Of a stretch of 64,000 nucleotides of DNA, positions 38,280 through 51,386 are shown one piece after another. This DNA comes from Ianthella basta (lineage: Eukaryota; Porifera; Demospongiae; Verongiida; Ianthellidae). Position numbers and translations under genes: made by a program. The notes below the pieces were generated by a model. That model was not told the origin of the DNA, did not search any database, and saw only the letters and a program-made list of their open reading frames with translations. The DNA lies in assembly GCA_964019415.1 (NCBI GenBank), contig CAXHTE010000077.1, forward strand, positions 26,001 through 90,000. Direction: 5' to 3'. The number at the start of each line of letters is the position of its first letter. Position 1 is the first letter of the stretch.

Positions 38280-39841
38280 ATGCACACAAATGGCATTGTA
38301 GCATCTGACTAATGCAAGTAGTCCTGGAGTCGTTCTAGAGTGGGACATGGATACCAAAAATAGTGATGATACAGGTACTAGCCAATTATGGAATCACATC
38401 AAATACAGTATCAGACACACACCCATTGGACACGTGCGCACACATGCATACCTGCACATATATATCCATGTATTGTACACAAACGGTGCTGCAGTCTGAT
38501 GAATGCAAGAAGTCCTATGGTAGGCTCCCTCCTCACCTAGCACAACACTAAGACATTGTAGCCTATACTTTGTAAAGCAGTCACCTCTCTAGAAAGGCCA
38601 ACTATAACTGACTCACAGCTCTTAGACAGGTGTCACTGTAACTAAGAATATTCAGTTCTCTTCAAAATAATTCCATGAAAATTAAGCTTTCTAAGGGTAA
38701 GCCGAAATGCATCAATATCTCTTCACTTTGAGACACGGGATAGCAATATCAACAATCACTAAAACTTCCTGCATCAATTCTGACTACAACTAAATAGGAT
38801 GACACAAGACAGCCTAAACCATCTCATTCACAGGCATACACATCACTCAACAGATAAGGGATACAAAAACTGGGAAGAGTTCCACTGGGCCATGATATGA
38901 ACACAAGATCAATGGGAGAGATTCGTGTGATGGTGGGTTCGTAGTGGATTATAACAATGCATTTAATGCATAACAATGCATTAAATCAAAAAATACTTAG
39001 TATACAATCTCAGAGTATGATTGTACAATCGCTACACAGTCGCTCCTACTCACACAACCACAACTCTTAGCTAAGCAGCATCTCAACATTAGCTGCTGCG
39101 ACAAGTAAATAATGACACATTAAAATTATAGCAACACCTACCCATGCACCCATACCTACTTACTGATATAATCACATCACCTACTCATTTGTGCCATTGC
39201 ATAGCTTGCTGCCCATTGGCTGAATAAACCTTCACCTTCAGCCTCAGGTAGACATCACTTACGCACCAAACTTGTGTGTGGTATAACTAACAGAAATTCC
39301 ACCACACAAAAGCAGTCTGACAGATTTCCTATCTAGGGTTTCTAAGGAGTACAACTTCACTTTGTTTCTGTTGATCACATACCACTGACTGTACAACACT
39401 GTCTGCCCATGTGACATCATTAGTCCCACACTATTGTGTTCACATACGTACATACCATAGAGTGACTGCCTGCTGCATTGGTGTGTGTCGGGTATATGAA
39501 ATGACAGTAGTGTGACATGACAGCCAACCACTGTGTGCTTAGGTCTGGTAGACTATCTGTATGTAACATAGGTGAGACATGTGTTTTGGCCTAAAGGAGA
39601 TCAGCTGACACTAGCGAGCAGCAACATGGCTAACAGCTTTAGTATTAGGACATTCGTCAGTTATGCATAGCTAGAGAATTAGTAGCACTTAATACCAGTC
39701 TTGTACCTGTTTGATCTAATTATATCACTTCACCCTAAGTAGACACAGAAAGAATGAAAGTGAAGTCTTTGGAATTCAGAAGTTGGCTAACAGAAGAAAC
39801 AATTAAAATGATGACCACTACCATTTATGCTAGCTTGAAGA
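38280..39841. other. Intronic sequence related to the B units
   Basis: There is no gene. The part around 38975-39090 resembles 46860-46980 and 54545-54680. The part from 39600 to the transposon edge resembles 50030-50220. These paralogues supply the empty site for the transposon. Confidence 0.5.
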
Positions 39842-39843
39842 AT

Positions 39844-39889
39844 AGACCGATTGCATAATAAGTCACGTGCCGCCGAAACGGGGCAGTAC
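39844..39889. repeat. Left terminal inverted repeat
   Basis: The 18-bp AGACCGATTGCATAATAA matches the right end perfectly. After a short mismatched gap, GCCGAAACGGGGCA pairs with the right-end GCCGAAAAGGGGCA. Confidence 0.85.
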
Positions 39890-39949
39890 GGATTAGTAGA
39901 CTGCACGTGGAACCTGTTAATCGAGGTAGGTAAGTGCTGCGAAGAGTGC

Positions 39950-42099
39950 ATGGCGTCCGAAGGAACAGGGAAACAGCCAACAAGCAGTGGTAACGTGGAT
40001 GAAAGCTTACCTGACAAGTCTTGGACAGTGAACCAACTCCGCGACTACTTGCGGAAGCGAAACGGACGGCTCACGGGCAGAAAGAACGATCTCCTGCACC
40101 TGTAAGTTCGCGGATAAAAGCTAACTCTGTCGCCCGCTTTGCACTTTCTCCCTACGCGACCCTCGATGCTTGACGCTCTTGTTGTGTACTTACCTTGTGT
40201 TGCAGAGCTCAGTTTTATCACCAGCGTCCAGAGGCTATTCCCACAACAAGTCGGAAGCGAAATTGTCCGAACAGTGCAGCTCCTACTGCGACAGAATCGC
40301 GTCCTGAGGCTTGGCCAACATCTGGCTGGTCTGATCGACCTGAGGTATTGCCAATTGTCACGACACCAGTGATTCTCTCACACCTTCTGCAGACTGGAAA
40401 GGCTGTGTCCAGTGATACTGTACGGTTGACACAGAAGTCTCTTGACCGCGGCCATGACTTCTATTTTTGGGGGTATGTGCATGATGTGAAGGTGTGCCAA
40501 GGTGATGCAAAGTTTTATGTGGAGTCAAAGTGCTGGGCTTCACAACGCAAGCATATGGAGTACACACAGAAAATTGTTCTGTCTGAGATGCAGCAGTCCG
40601 AACACCCAGCTGAAATGGAAAGTGAAGGAGAGGAACGTGCAAGTACTCAACTGCGTGTAACGTATGCTTCGTGTATACCTTGTCCAGCTGGAACAAGTGG
40701 TGGTTTGTGTCAGCATGTTTTCGCGCTGCTTATTCTCTTGCAACACTATGCGCCCAAGTCTAGATCTCTACCAGCAGCATCTCTCCCTGGCTCTGACTCA
40801 GTCACCAGTGGCAAGAAGCTATGGGGACCCCGAGAACGAGACATAGCGCCAAAGACCGTTATGGAGACAATGGTCGAAAAGGCCAAGGATCCGTCAGAGA
40901 GAAAGAAATCTGCGATAACCTGCAGCCTTTATGAGGCAAGAGGACCAGCTACCCGTAAGCTCTCGAAAGAGAGTATTGCTGAACACAAGCAGGGTCTGAG
41001 TGATGTCTGCCGTCTGAGACCAATGCTACCATCTGGCACCAGCGACATTCCATATGTGGAAACTCAGTACGGTGAAGCCCCACTAGGCAGTGTGCTCTCC
41101 TACCAACTCGCTGGTAGTATGGACACTTTCAGGGAGCAGGTGCTGCAAGCCAAGGAGAGAGGGGATCGGTTGATACGCGCAGCTGCAAAGAAGCAAGAGT
41201 TTTTGTCACAAGTAAAGCAACCATCTTCACATCAGTGGTCCGAAGAAACGGTGGAGAAGTATCGGAGACGCAAGGAGGAGGGCTATGATGTGCCTGATGA
41301 GGACTACGAGGCTTGGCTGCGCTCACTACCAGCAGTGGTAGTTTCTCCAACCATCCAGTTCCCCATCCTACCACTTGCTTGCACATCAGTGTGTAATGCC
41401 TCGTTGCGAGAACACTTGATCTCCACTGAAGAAGCCCAGCACATCCAACAATCAACTGTGGGACAAGCCTCAAATGCGTTGTGGCTGGAACTGCATGGAT
41501 CGACTATAACTTCCTCGAACTTCAAGAAGGTTGTCAGCCGGCAATCTGCGTATACAATAGAGTTTTTCAATTCAATCTTCAAGCAGCGCGACATTGGTCT
41601 TTTACCAGCCATAGCTCACGGGAGAGTGAATGAAAGCCATGCTGCACAGCTGTATGTGGAGACGATGAAAGCGGATGGGAGGCCTGTTGCCATTCAGGAG
41701 TGTGGCTTATGTCTTCATCAACAGTACCGATTCCTTGGTGCTTCCCCTGATCGAGTAGTGTATGACAACTCTACTGTTGACTGTTTCGGCCTGCTGGAGA
41801 TAAAATGCCCATACAAAGCGTACACTCTTCGTCAAACTGTCATCGAGGCATGTGCCGAGGCACAGTTTTGCTGTGCACTGACTGATGGACGACCGCATTT
41901 AAAGAAGACACACGCTTACTATCACCAAGTCCAGGGCCAGATGGCAATCACAGGTTTGCGTTGGTGTGACTTTGTTGTGTGGGTGGGTCATGGTGATCTT
42001 CATGTGGAACGCATCTACTTTGACTCTGAGATGTGGGAAGGTGAAATGCTGCCCAAGCTACTGACTGCCTACCAGCAATACATTCTCCTCGAAGTGTAA
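39950..42099 (+). CDS. SAP-SWIM-YqaJ transposon protein (two exons)
   Basis: The exons are 39950-40101 and 40206-42099, with donor GTAAGT and acceptor TTGCAG. The split Leu codon keeps the frame, giving 681 residues. The start ATGGCGTCC follows the left inverted repeat closely. Residues about 20-55 look like a SAP DNA-binding motif (WTVNQLRDYLRKR). A SWIM-type zinc finger has C207, C210, C219 and H221. From about 470 to 660 a YqaJ-type PD-(D/E)xK nuclease domain shows GRVNE (E527), GASPDR (D566), LLEIKCP (E582, K584) and HQVQGQ. The family resembles phage recombination exonucleases. In this transposon group its role is unproven, but it may process DNA ends during transposition. No stop or frameshift is present. 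Confidence 0.88.
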
Positions 42100-42121
42100 G
42101 AACATGTACTGTAACATAGCT

Positions 42122-43826
42122 TTAATGCTCGTCCACCTCTGCAATGACCTTGCCGCGATAATTGGTCAGAAGGCAACAAACAGTCCAAATCTGGTTGATG
42201 GAGCCAACCATTGACAGAGGAATCACCCCTTGCAACAGGTGATATCGCTGCTTCACCTGGCCAATGACTCGTTCGACATGAATGCGCACACTGGCAATGC
42301 GCTGAGTTGCGATAACATCCTCCTTCTGAAGGTGGCCTGCACCTTTAAAAGGAGGAATGTTAAGCAGGATGTCATGCTTTGCAAGCAAGTCTTGTATGTC
42401 AAACCCCCGGTCAGCCATTATGGCTTTACCCTTAGGTACCACTGGCAGCAGGTCAAGGAACCCAGACTTGATTGTCAACTCGCGGTCACTGATCGAACCA
42501 TTATATAATGTGCTAATAAAAACAATTGCACCATTTGGGGCAATGCCCACAAGCCCTTTCATGGTTGTGTGGGATTTGTAGCTGGAGTAGCACTGAGATT
42601 GGAGGCTGAGGGAAGCTGGAACTTCGCAGAAGAGTTCGGTGGCATCAATGATTGCAAAGGTGGTTGGATATGACTCCTTGAAGCAGTTTGGCATGCTTCC
42701 TTCCACACTTTCCCATGATGGCCATATCGGCAGGCTCCCAAGACGAAGGTACAAATAGTTTATCCATTTCTGGAATATACGGCACACGGTTGACTCGGAC
42801 ACACCAAATCGGATCGCTAAATCACGCTCGGCGGAACCTACACGGAGACGGATTAAAACAATGAGGAGTTGATCCTCCTCGGTCAATGTGCAATGGGGGC
42901 CAGCACCACTCGTTCTCTGCCGCTCATCATCACTCATCTGAGTGCTGGTCCTCATGTTGCCAACGGGATCAAGAAACTTCCAGAATACAGCAAAGTCTTC
43001 AAAAGTGGCAAATCCCGTATAATACTCAAAGTCTGATGAACCTATGGTGGAAGGCACATGAAACAAGGATATACACACATACACATGCATGCATGCATGA
43101 AGATGCACATTAAAGCACGGAATACATCTGAATGAGCCATGGACTACAATCGCATGACGTAAGTGCATGATGTTCCTAGCTGTAATACTAGTATTATAGC
43201 TAGGAACATCATGCACTTACGTCCCAGGTACACTAGTGCAAAATCACAACTACAGTGCTGCTATTGTGTAAATCTGAACACCACACATGTACAGCTTGCT
43301 CACCTTTCTTGCCAGATGCATGATGAACCTTGTCAGCCTCTACCAGGTTTTCGAATCGCAATACTTGGGTTCTTAGGAACATAGCTTCCTCCTTGGCACG
43401 CTCCAGATCCTTCCATGTTTGTGCCAGTTCAGCTCTGAGTGTGTCAACCTCCGTAGCACACGTAGCCACTCTCACTTCAGCAGACAGCGTTGACAAACTT
43501 CTCTCCCGCGGCGCAGGACGAGTCTTCGCAGTAGCATTCCACGCGAACACGGATGGTACTGCCTCGCGCTTCAGACGACGTGTTTTAGACTTGACCGCAC
43601 CACTTCCTTGTCGCGATCCAGTGGAAAAGTCGGCAGCAGTGAAGTGCGCTCCGCAAACAACAGTAGAAGAACTAATCCTGAAGTGTGGCCCCACATCACG
43701 TCTGATAGCCACAAGCCAACGTTTCCTTAAGTCTTCGTTCGCAGGAATGCCATGAAAAGACACTTCAGGACACTTGTCGCGACGGTTACTGCAGTTCGGC
43801 ACACAGCAGTGGTCATGCGCTGGCAT
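42122..43826 (-). CDS. THAP-DDE transposase (two exons)
   Basis: The exons are 43826-43304 and 43041-42122 (minus), with donor GTGAGC and acceptor CCACCATAG. Both sides are phase 1, giving 480 residues. The N-terminal THAP zinc finger shows C8-x3-C12, a conserved Trp, C-x2-H (VVCGAHF) and an AVPSVF box. A coiled-coil-like stretch follows at about 110-170. Then comes a helix-turn-helix (about 225-270) and a DDE_Tnp_4-type catalytic core with IIDATE (D307), MADRGF (D385) and HVERVIG (E431). It would bind the terminal repeats and cut and paste the element in the nucleus. Its stop lies only 22 bp from that of the convergent YqaJ gene. All key residues are present. Confidence 0.88.
43156..43223. 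repeat. 68-bp near-perfect palindrome in transposase intron
   Basis: The arms begin GACGTAAGTGCATGATG and its complement. They pair for 26 bp, then after one mismatch a palindromic centre, TAATACTAGTATTA, completes the hairpin with essentially no loop. It lies wholly within the 262-nt intron (43042-43303). It could be a tiny hairpin element or a structure affecting splicing. Confidence 0.9.
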
Positions 43827-43907
43827 TCTACCTTATTCCGAACGAAAGAAGCACAAACAGGAACGATTCACAGACTAAACACGAATATTTGTCACTCCAG
43901 TCGAGGC

Positions 43908-43953
43908 CGCGTGTGCCCCTTTTCGGCGCGCCATTTTATTATGCAATCGGTCT
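43908..43953. repeat. Right terminal inverted repeat
   Basis: This is the complement of the left end, terminating in CAATCGGTCT. The transposase start codon lies about 130 bp inside it. Confidence 0.85.
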
Positions 43954-44349
43954 ATTGCAATCCAACTAAAACTCTGTGTTACATTAGCTACAAGACCTCA
44001 ACAGTTGCATGCACTCAGTTTACCTACTGGTTATGTTGACACATAGTTTACATTGATCTCACTGCAAAGGTAATTGTAAACTGTAATTCTAGAGTATTTC
44101 ATTTGATTAGCAATATACAACTCCGCCCACACTTATGTCACCACCACACCAATCTGCTAGATTTATGAAAGTCTACATAATTATGTAAGCAAACTGTAGC
44201 GTGGCACTCAAGATGTCACTGTGGACACACAAAGGCTCTATATGATAAGTGTGGCGTGATGCCCAGGGAGATGGCCATGACAACTTGGCTGTGCTGTATG
44301 TACAACTAAACACATAAAGCAGCTGAGGATATGCTGTGTATCCATTTAC

Positions 44350-44523
44350 CTGCAAAAAGCTTTGCCTTCACTGTCTGAAGTCCATGTTTCAACAAAACCT
44401 CAGCACTTTTAACTTGAACTTCTGAAGGCTTCTTGCGTTGAAGTGCAACCACATCATTAATGCGCCACACCTTTGCACACTCTTCATAAGTGATAAGGTG
44501 AGCCTGTTGTAGCTCAGCAAGAA
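44350..44523 (-). CDS. Repeat-module exon B1
   Basis: This exon is 174 bp and phase 1-1, with acceptor TCCTCTCTTGCCCAG and donor GTAAATGG. It encodes 58 residues: VLAELQQAHLIT, YEECAKVWRINDVV, RKKPSEVQVKSAEVLLKHG, ending KLFAG with the Gly split. It has one more codon than the A type. Exon B3 is its recent paralogue. Confidence 0.83.
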
Positions 44524-45460
44524 CTGGGCAAGAGAGGAGAGAAGGGACAGGGATGACAATCACAGATTAGAGGGGATACAATGGGATCAGTAACTAGAAA
44601 TGACAGAAGGGGGATTGGGAATGGGAATGTCCTGCTTATGAGAGTGGGCTCCAGGAAATCACTACATTAACACACAATGCATGTACATATATCTATCTAG
44701 GTAATGTATACAATATCAGAGTCATCAGGTATAAACACACACAGCCTCATCACATCAATGCACACACTACCACCTGAGACTCTCCTCATTGTTCACACAG
44801 TAGAAGCTACATATTCCTCTCTATTGGGTTCACATAGATTACATAGAAAGTGTAATGTATTCCGACCAAGAGACGTCTCTTGGAAAGCTCAAAGACGAGT
44901 AGGGCCTGAGTGGCATGTGATGCTGTAATTCTCAGAGTCACTATGAGGCTAGCATTTAGCTGACGGTGTCAGTTGGCTTGCGTGATGGAAACTTTTTTTC
45001 CTTGACTGTCTTTCTTTCAAGTTGCGACTTTCAATACTATACTTCATTGAAAATAGTGAAATGGAAACAACACACTAAATCAAAAGTGCAATCTCAAACT
45101 CCAGCTGTACAATCTCTATACAGTCGCTCCTACACACACAACCACTTGCACAGCCACATCTAGTCATCTACTGTACCCTATTGTGGGGACAACTCATCAC
45201 TATACCTGGGATATCCGACACAGATGAGGGTAACAACTATGTATGCAATGCTATTGGACATGATGGATTACTAGAGGGTACACTTTTGAGAAAGCAAGAA
45301 AGCTTATCCATGTATGTATGTAATACAACCAAACCTGCACATTGGTAAAGGAAAACAAGGGTATTTTGAAGTTTAGAAGGTAAGGACCACCACCACGGGT
45401 GTAAATGGAGTGAGTGTTAGTTGATGGTAGAAGAACATCACTAGCATAAGATGAAGAGCT

Positions 45461-45730
45461 TGAGGATGTAGACCAACATGGTACAAGTTGGAGTGGGATG
45501 CAGCAACCCAATTCAGGTAGCACCATACAGTGCACAGCTGGACACATGGTCAAGAGGTCAAAGGTTCTTGTGCAAGTGACAGTTGGTTGCTGTATCCCAC
45601 CACATCTTGCAGACACGATTGTTATGACATGAAACCAACCAAAGTTGAGACAGGATGCAGCAACAATGACCAACTACAGTTAACTGTAGGACAAGTGGAC
45701 GCACAAGAAACACATTAGACACAGGTGTAA
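45461..45730. repeat. Dispersed repeat, copy 2
   Basis: Contains GACCAACATGGTACAAGTTG and GTCAAGAGGTCAAAGGTTC. It is the paralogue of 37910, 52495 and 61240 and the empty site for the MITE at 52640. Confidence 0.75.
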
Positions 45731-48700
45731 GTAGCTCTGGCATTTGCTTACCAAAGTCATACCAATCAGCTGACTATCCTACCACACACACATCTGTCTG
45801 AATATTCATTTAAAAACATGAGATTCATAATACAGCAGAATCTGTCTATCCCATTCACCAGTGTGGCTAGCCAACTGGGCTACTGCAGGTGAGTGCATTG
45901 GAGAGATGCAGTGCAAACTACCACAGTGTAGGCTACATAGTCAATATAACCAAATCGTCCGTAGTCCTTTACTTCGTTACTTTACTTAGATGGATTCTAG
46001 CGAACCTCACACAGTTGATGAGATGGTGAAGTTTGACATTTTGGCATACTTGTCTTCAGTAGCCAGTTCCAACACATTTCATCTCAAATGGACAAACAGA
46101 AGAATGACACTAGGGACTTTGGCAATGAGAAGGTGAACAGAAGTATCCATTACATAGTGTTCACCACCTTTTGTGCTAGTTCAAGAATTACAACATTTCT
46201 GCCAATACCTGCAGTACATTGGCCTTAAGTATGCATCAAAATACAGTGCTGAAGTTAGAAATACTGGTCCTACCAGTATTGAAAGTGAAGCAGCCGCAGG
46301 GCCTGAGAAAGACAAAATCACATTAGCACAAGATCAGTGAAAGAGAAGTGTGTGATGGTGGATCTCCAAGTGGGCGCCTACTGCTTGTTGTTAAAACTTG
46401 GTAGGAACACCAAGATCCCCTTCACAGAGAGACTATGCCAACTAAATGGCAGTGCGTGGAGAGGTACGCGGAGGACTAAGTCCCAATTCCGACCATCTGT
46501 CGTGTGCTTTTAGTCACACTTAAGAACTCATTAATTCAAGCACTGCACTAAACCAGAACACCATTATATCATTACACACTACTGGATATGACGAGGTCTA
46601 TTTACACTGATTTCATGGCACAAGTATATAATGGTAAAGGTGTACATTCACAGGCACAGTATATATGAGCAAGCACGGCCTTCTGTACGCTGCGCATGCT
46701 CTGCATGCAATCCTATGCAATGCTATCCAATGATAGTGTCTCAAAGTGGCTGCATACAACTAGGCAACATGACACTTTAACAGAAAGGAACAAGCACACA
46801 AACACTCATACATGCATGCAAACAGACAATGCACACAAAATTAATGCAACAATGCACTAGTTCAAAAAGTATACAATCTGAGAGTATGGTTGCACAATCT
46901 CTACACAGTCACTCCTACCCACACCAACTCACACTGCCACAACCACCAACACGGTCACACCTACCCACATGCCAGTATTATGAGACTGCTGTTTATGAGT
47001 TATGTGGGCACATCTGTTCACTTTAGTCAGGATAGCCTGACACAGAGGAAGGTAACTATGCAACAACATTGAACATTGTGGATTATATACCGCGTGTACT
47101 CTTTCAATTGAAAGAATCATCCATTGTGCAGTAAGCGCTACCAAGCAGTGTCTCTATTCAGTCTTAGATCATGTAGCTCAAGGAGCAGTGTCCGACTCAT
47201 ACCCATATGTGGTCTACTTCCTCAGAGACAATGATAGTAGGCCTGTGCAGTGCAGTGACATATAACAATTACAATGCTAATCTGTGATAGTAAAAGGTTT
47301 AAGTAAATTATTGCTAAATGTCATTTTTGCACCCAACAAAAGCTACAATGGATCCTTGCAATACACACAGATAAAGCCATCTTCCAGTAACCATGACAGC
47401 TTTGATTTCATCTAAATAAACAGTTAACACCTACCCACTGTTTATGGCTATGAAGAAGTGAAGGCCATGTCCACTATCTGCTCTGTCTATCCTGAGCTTT
47501 AGCGATGCATAAATTTCAATCACTGTGCTACACAAGAAACACCAAACACACACTGCAGGATACTGTAAGACAAGCTAGGTCTCCCTTAGACCATTACAAT
47601 GCTCTCGTAGTATAACTAATGGGAGATGTACCTCCACAGGCAGAGCACTAGTACAGTTAACAGATTAAATTGCTCTGCCAGCCACCCAACTCAACACACT
47701 CTGTTAGTTTCCAATATTTGTGGCTAGCAAGCCAATTCTTGGCTAAGCATTCACTCTGCTGCTGCCACGTGAAAATACTGATACACATTGCAACGCATAA
47801 GCATACACCTACACCCACTAACTGACACACCTACTCATACCATACACACATTGATGCAGTAGCAGATGGAACTTATTTATACATACTTTATATGTTTGTG
47901 TTAACACAATGGTGTGGGATTAAATACCACACTAATCTGTTGTAAAGCATAATTGTGTGCTTATATCTCTGAAGGATAGAAGTATGCATTTACAGTAATA
48001 AAGGATATGCGCTTAACCAAACATGTCGAAAGCATCAACAAATTATAATGATATGCAAATGTCACTGTAAGATGGCCACCGCTTAGTGCAGTGAACGGGT
48101 TTCCATTTAGCGCTATGTTACAGACCTTTTTAATCACTTGTCAATACCGCAAACTGGTATCCTGTAAGCGCTTGCACAATATTATACCAATTCATGCACA
48201 TACTTACAGTATAATTGCAAAATCTAGTATAGGCATAGATTGTGAGCTAGAGATTGTATACAGCAATACTGCTCATGTTTATGTATAATACCATGATTTC
48301 GACTCTGGTACCTGGTGCCCAGTGTGGACAACCAACCAAAAAAGTTAGTACTAGTTTGCACTTCATGATTACACTTCAGCCAAGCTGCTAGTCTACCAGG
48401 GAGTCCTATAAGCACCTCAAAGAAGGGATGAAGCCCCGAAATTAATAGACACCTAAACAATCAGGGTGAAACACTGGTAAGGAATTGGGTACTCAATAAA
48501 GGAAATGCTCTTATAAAGAGGGTGCACTTAACACAACCGATCAGTACAGTATGTCACAGCGAGCACACAGTGTTGTACAGACAATGGAATGATGATTAAC
48601 ACAAACAATAGGAAAAGTAGTACACTGTAGATTGGACATCTGTCAGATTGCTTTGTGCCCAGTAAGCCAGTTCATGGCTAAGCAGCCCCTGAAGATCAAC

Positions 48701-48996
48701 ATGAGCTGCTGCCACATGAAAATACTGATACATACATAGCAACAACTACCCATACACCTAAGTGCACTCACCAACCGACATAACCCACATCACCTATTCT
48801 ACACAGACACACACTCATACAACAACAGACAGACACTAAAAGTGGCCACAATAGTGTGGAGCTCATGATGTCACAACTGGTCGACACACAAAGTCTTTAC
48901 ATGATAAGTGCATAGGGGTGATGTCAACATGGTATTGATAACTTGGCTCCATTGTATGTACAACCAAACACAGACAATTTACAAACATCTGCTTAC

Positions 48997-49152
48997 CTGC
49001 AATGAGTTTCGACTGTGTCTCAAAGCCATGTCTCATCATAATCTCACAGGCTTGGGACACTACTGCAGGAGGCTTTCCACTAACCGCATGAATGAAGTTA
49101 CCCTTGCGCTCATCACTAGTGAGGAGGCCAGCTTGCTGTAGCTCAGCAAGAG
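48997..49152 (-). CDS. Repeat-module exon B2
   Basis: This exon is 156 bp and phase 1-1, with acceptor CTTTCACACAG and donor GTAAGCAG. It encodes 52 residues: ALAELQQAGLLTSDE, FIHAVSGKPPAVVSQ, ACEIMMRHGF and SKLIAG with the split Gly. It is shorter than the other types by 5-6 codons in the middle. The usual Cys after Glu near residue 16 is Arg here, although its paralogue B4 keeps Cys. The TTT-rich loop is intact and in frame. Confidence 0.8.
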
Positions 49153-49719
49153 CTGTGTGAAAGAGGATAAATGACAGGGAGGGTGATCAAATATTAGCAT
49201 ACACAAGACATGGAATACAATGGGACACAATACAAGAATGACATGAAGTTTGGAGGGGGCATGCATGTCTTACTTACAGTATGAGTGTGCATTCCAAATA
49301 AACACATCATCAATACACATATGCCATAGGTACTCACTGTACATTACGAGACTGCAGCTAACAGCAAACACTGCCTCATCACCATACACACACCATTACT
49401 ACAATGCACACCTTACCACCTGAGACCCACTATACCAACCTTCCCATTTTGCTCACAAGTGTACTAGAGGCTACATAATCCTGTGTATCCGGTTTTACAG
49501 GAAAGAACTACATAGCTTGTTCCTTTTGATCACCTTCTCTTTAGTACAGTGACACGTTGACCAAGAGATGCCTCTAGGATTTAGATTACAGGGCCAGGGT
49601 GCCTTGTAGTCAATCTCATCATAGTCATCGATAGGCCAACATTTAACTAAATGTAGATCCCAAATTCCAATCCAAGTTGTGACTTCAAAAACATCACATA
49701 ATCATATACACTGCGGCAA

Positions 49720-51010
49720 GGATTGAATCGGCAGTAGTGATCAAAGGGATGGTGGCTACAACTACCTCACATGTACGACGGACTCTTCCACACTGTATAT
49801 ACACAATATTGTTATACTTACCTACAATATGCCTTACAGTATATCAAATATACGTAAATGTGCTTGTATGTTTGTATACCAGAACATAGCGAAGTACAAA
49901 TTCAAGCTGTTCCTTTGGAGCAGAAAGGGATGTACAGCTGGCTGTATGTGGAATACTTGCTACACTGTGCCAGGCCTTTAGGGAGTCAATGGTCCATGGA
50001 GGCAGCCAGTACTGTAACTAACAACTTATATTTAGGATTGGGACATTCTTTAGCAATGGCTAGAGATTTAGTAGCACTTCGGATTATACCAGTCTTGCAC
50101 TACCAGTTTGCTCTAATTTTAATATCATTTCAAGTGGATACAGAAAGAATGAAATTAGAGTCTCTGGAATTGAGAAGTTGGCCAACAGAAGAAACTGGCC
50201 ATGGTGGTCATTGCAGTTAGCTCAAAGAATTGTGATCCGGCCAAAACATTTTACATTTCTGTCAGCACCTGTGTTACAATAGCTACACAAACAACAAATG
50301 AACACAGTTGGTATGTAAGTGGTCTCTATCCAATGATGGTATCCCAAAGTGGCTACATACAACTAGGCTACTTCACAACTCTTACAGAAACAGTAATCAC
50401 TACATCAACAACAGTCACAATGAAATGATGTACTAGACACCATTGCTTGCACAATCAGTTATAATAGATATTGAGAGATAACAGCAATGGATACGGGAAA
50501 TCACAAAGGGAGTAATGAAAAACAAAATTGCCTACAAAGTTGTAATGAATAAAACCACAAATCAGCATCCCTACTAATAAGCTAATTTGATGGCAAATCC
50601 AATGGCTGAAAATTACTAGCCAAAGTATCCTGTAAAGAGCACCTTTAAAGACTATCACTTGTGTGGAGAAAATACTATTCATTACAACAGTATAGCTACA
50701 AGTATTAGAACATAGAGTTCATGGAACACCTTAGATGTGTCAATCTTGGTGAGGGCACATCAATATCAGACAATAGGGTAGCAGCTACACAATAGTACAA
50801 TGAGATCTAGTGGAACTTATCACCAGTAGTTAATTCACCATAATTTTGTTTTGAGGGGAAACAAACAACAACGAAGTTGGGGAATCCGACTCTAGAATTG
50901 GCAATTTGGCCAACAGAGGTAAACATTAAAATAGTGTTTACCACTGTTTGTGCTAGGTTCAAGACAGCTTTGGGGAGGTGAAGGATCAAGTCCTATTTCT
51001 GACCATCTGT
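49720..51010. other. Intronic sequence without recognised gene
   Basis: A 120-codon plus-strand frame at 49858-50220 is open but has no family resemblance, and its 3' half is repeat material shared with 39600-39780. The rest is AT-rich and unremarkable. A further fragment of the same repeat lies near 50860-50970. Confidence 0.4.
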
Positions 51011-51386
51011 TCTGTGCTGTCAGTTACATAAGACCTCAACAGTTGAGTACACTCAGTTCCCTACTAGTTCTGTTGACACCTAGTTTATATTGTCTCCCTG
51101 CAAAGGTACATAATAGTAAAATGTAATTCTGTACTTCATTTGACTAGCAACATACAACTCCGCCCACACTTATGTCACCACCACACCAATCTGCTAGATT
51201 TATGAAAGTCTACATAATTATGTAAGCAAACTGTAGCGTGGCACTCAAAATGTCACTGTGGACACACAAAGGCTCTACACGATAAGTGTGGCGTGATGCC
51301 CAGGGAGATGGCCATGACAACTTGGCAGCGCTGTATGTACAACTAAACACATAAAGCAGATGGTGATATGCTGTGTATCCATTTAC

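Larger units (their letters stand above)
39844..43953. mobile_element. Complete ISL2EU/IS4EU-like DNA transposon
   Basis: The element has terminal inverted repeats starting AGACCGATTGCATAATAA, perfect for 18 bp, then a second matching stretch GCCGAAA(C/A)GGGGCA. It is flanked by AT at 39842-39843 and 43954-43955. Removing it with one AT restores a sequence like the paralogues near 50217 and 54288 (AAGAATTGC). Two intact convergent genes lie inside: a SAP-SWIM-YqaJ protein on the plus strand and a THAP-DDE transposase on the minus strand. The pairing of THAP/DDE transposase with a YqaJ protein is, from memory, typical of the ISL2EU group. Intact genes suggest a recent insertion. Confidence 0.85.
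43975..49720. repeat. B-unit 1 (large direct repeat with two exons)
   Basis: Sequence from about 43985 onward recurs in order from about 51020. The two units share the 174-bp exon, the dispersed GTCAAGAGG repeat, CACA-rich stretches and the 156-bp exon. Exon-to-exon offsets are 7,037 and 7,676 bp. The left edge nearly touches the transposon. Ends are approximate. Confidence 0.85.

Noticed and set aside
45251..45673. Minus-strand frame shared by three B units (also 52267 and 61094)
   Set aside because: The frame differs by indels and its ends differ between copies; it is dispersed repeat sequence.
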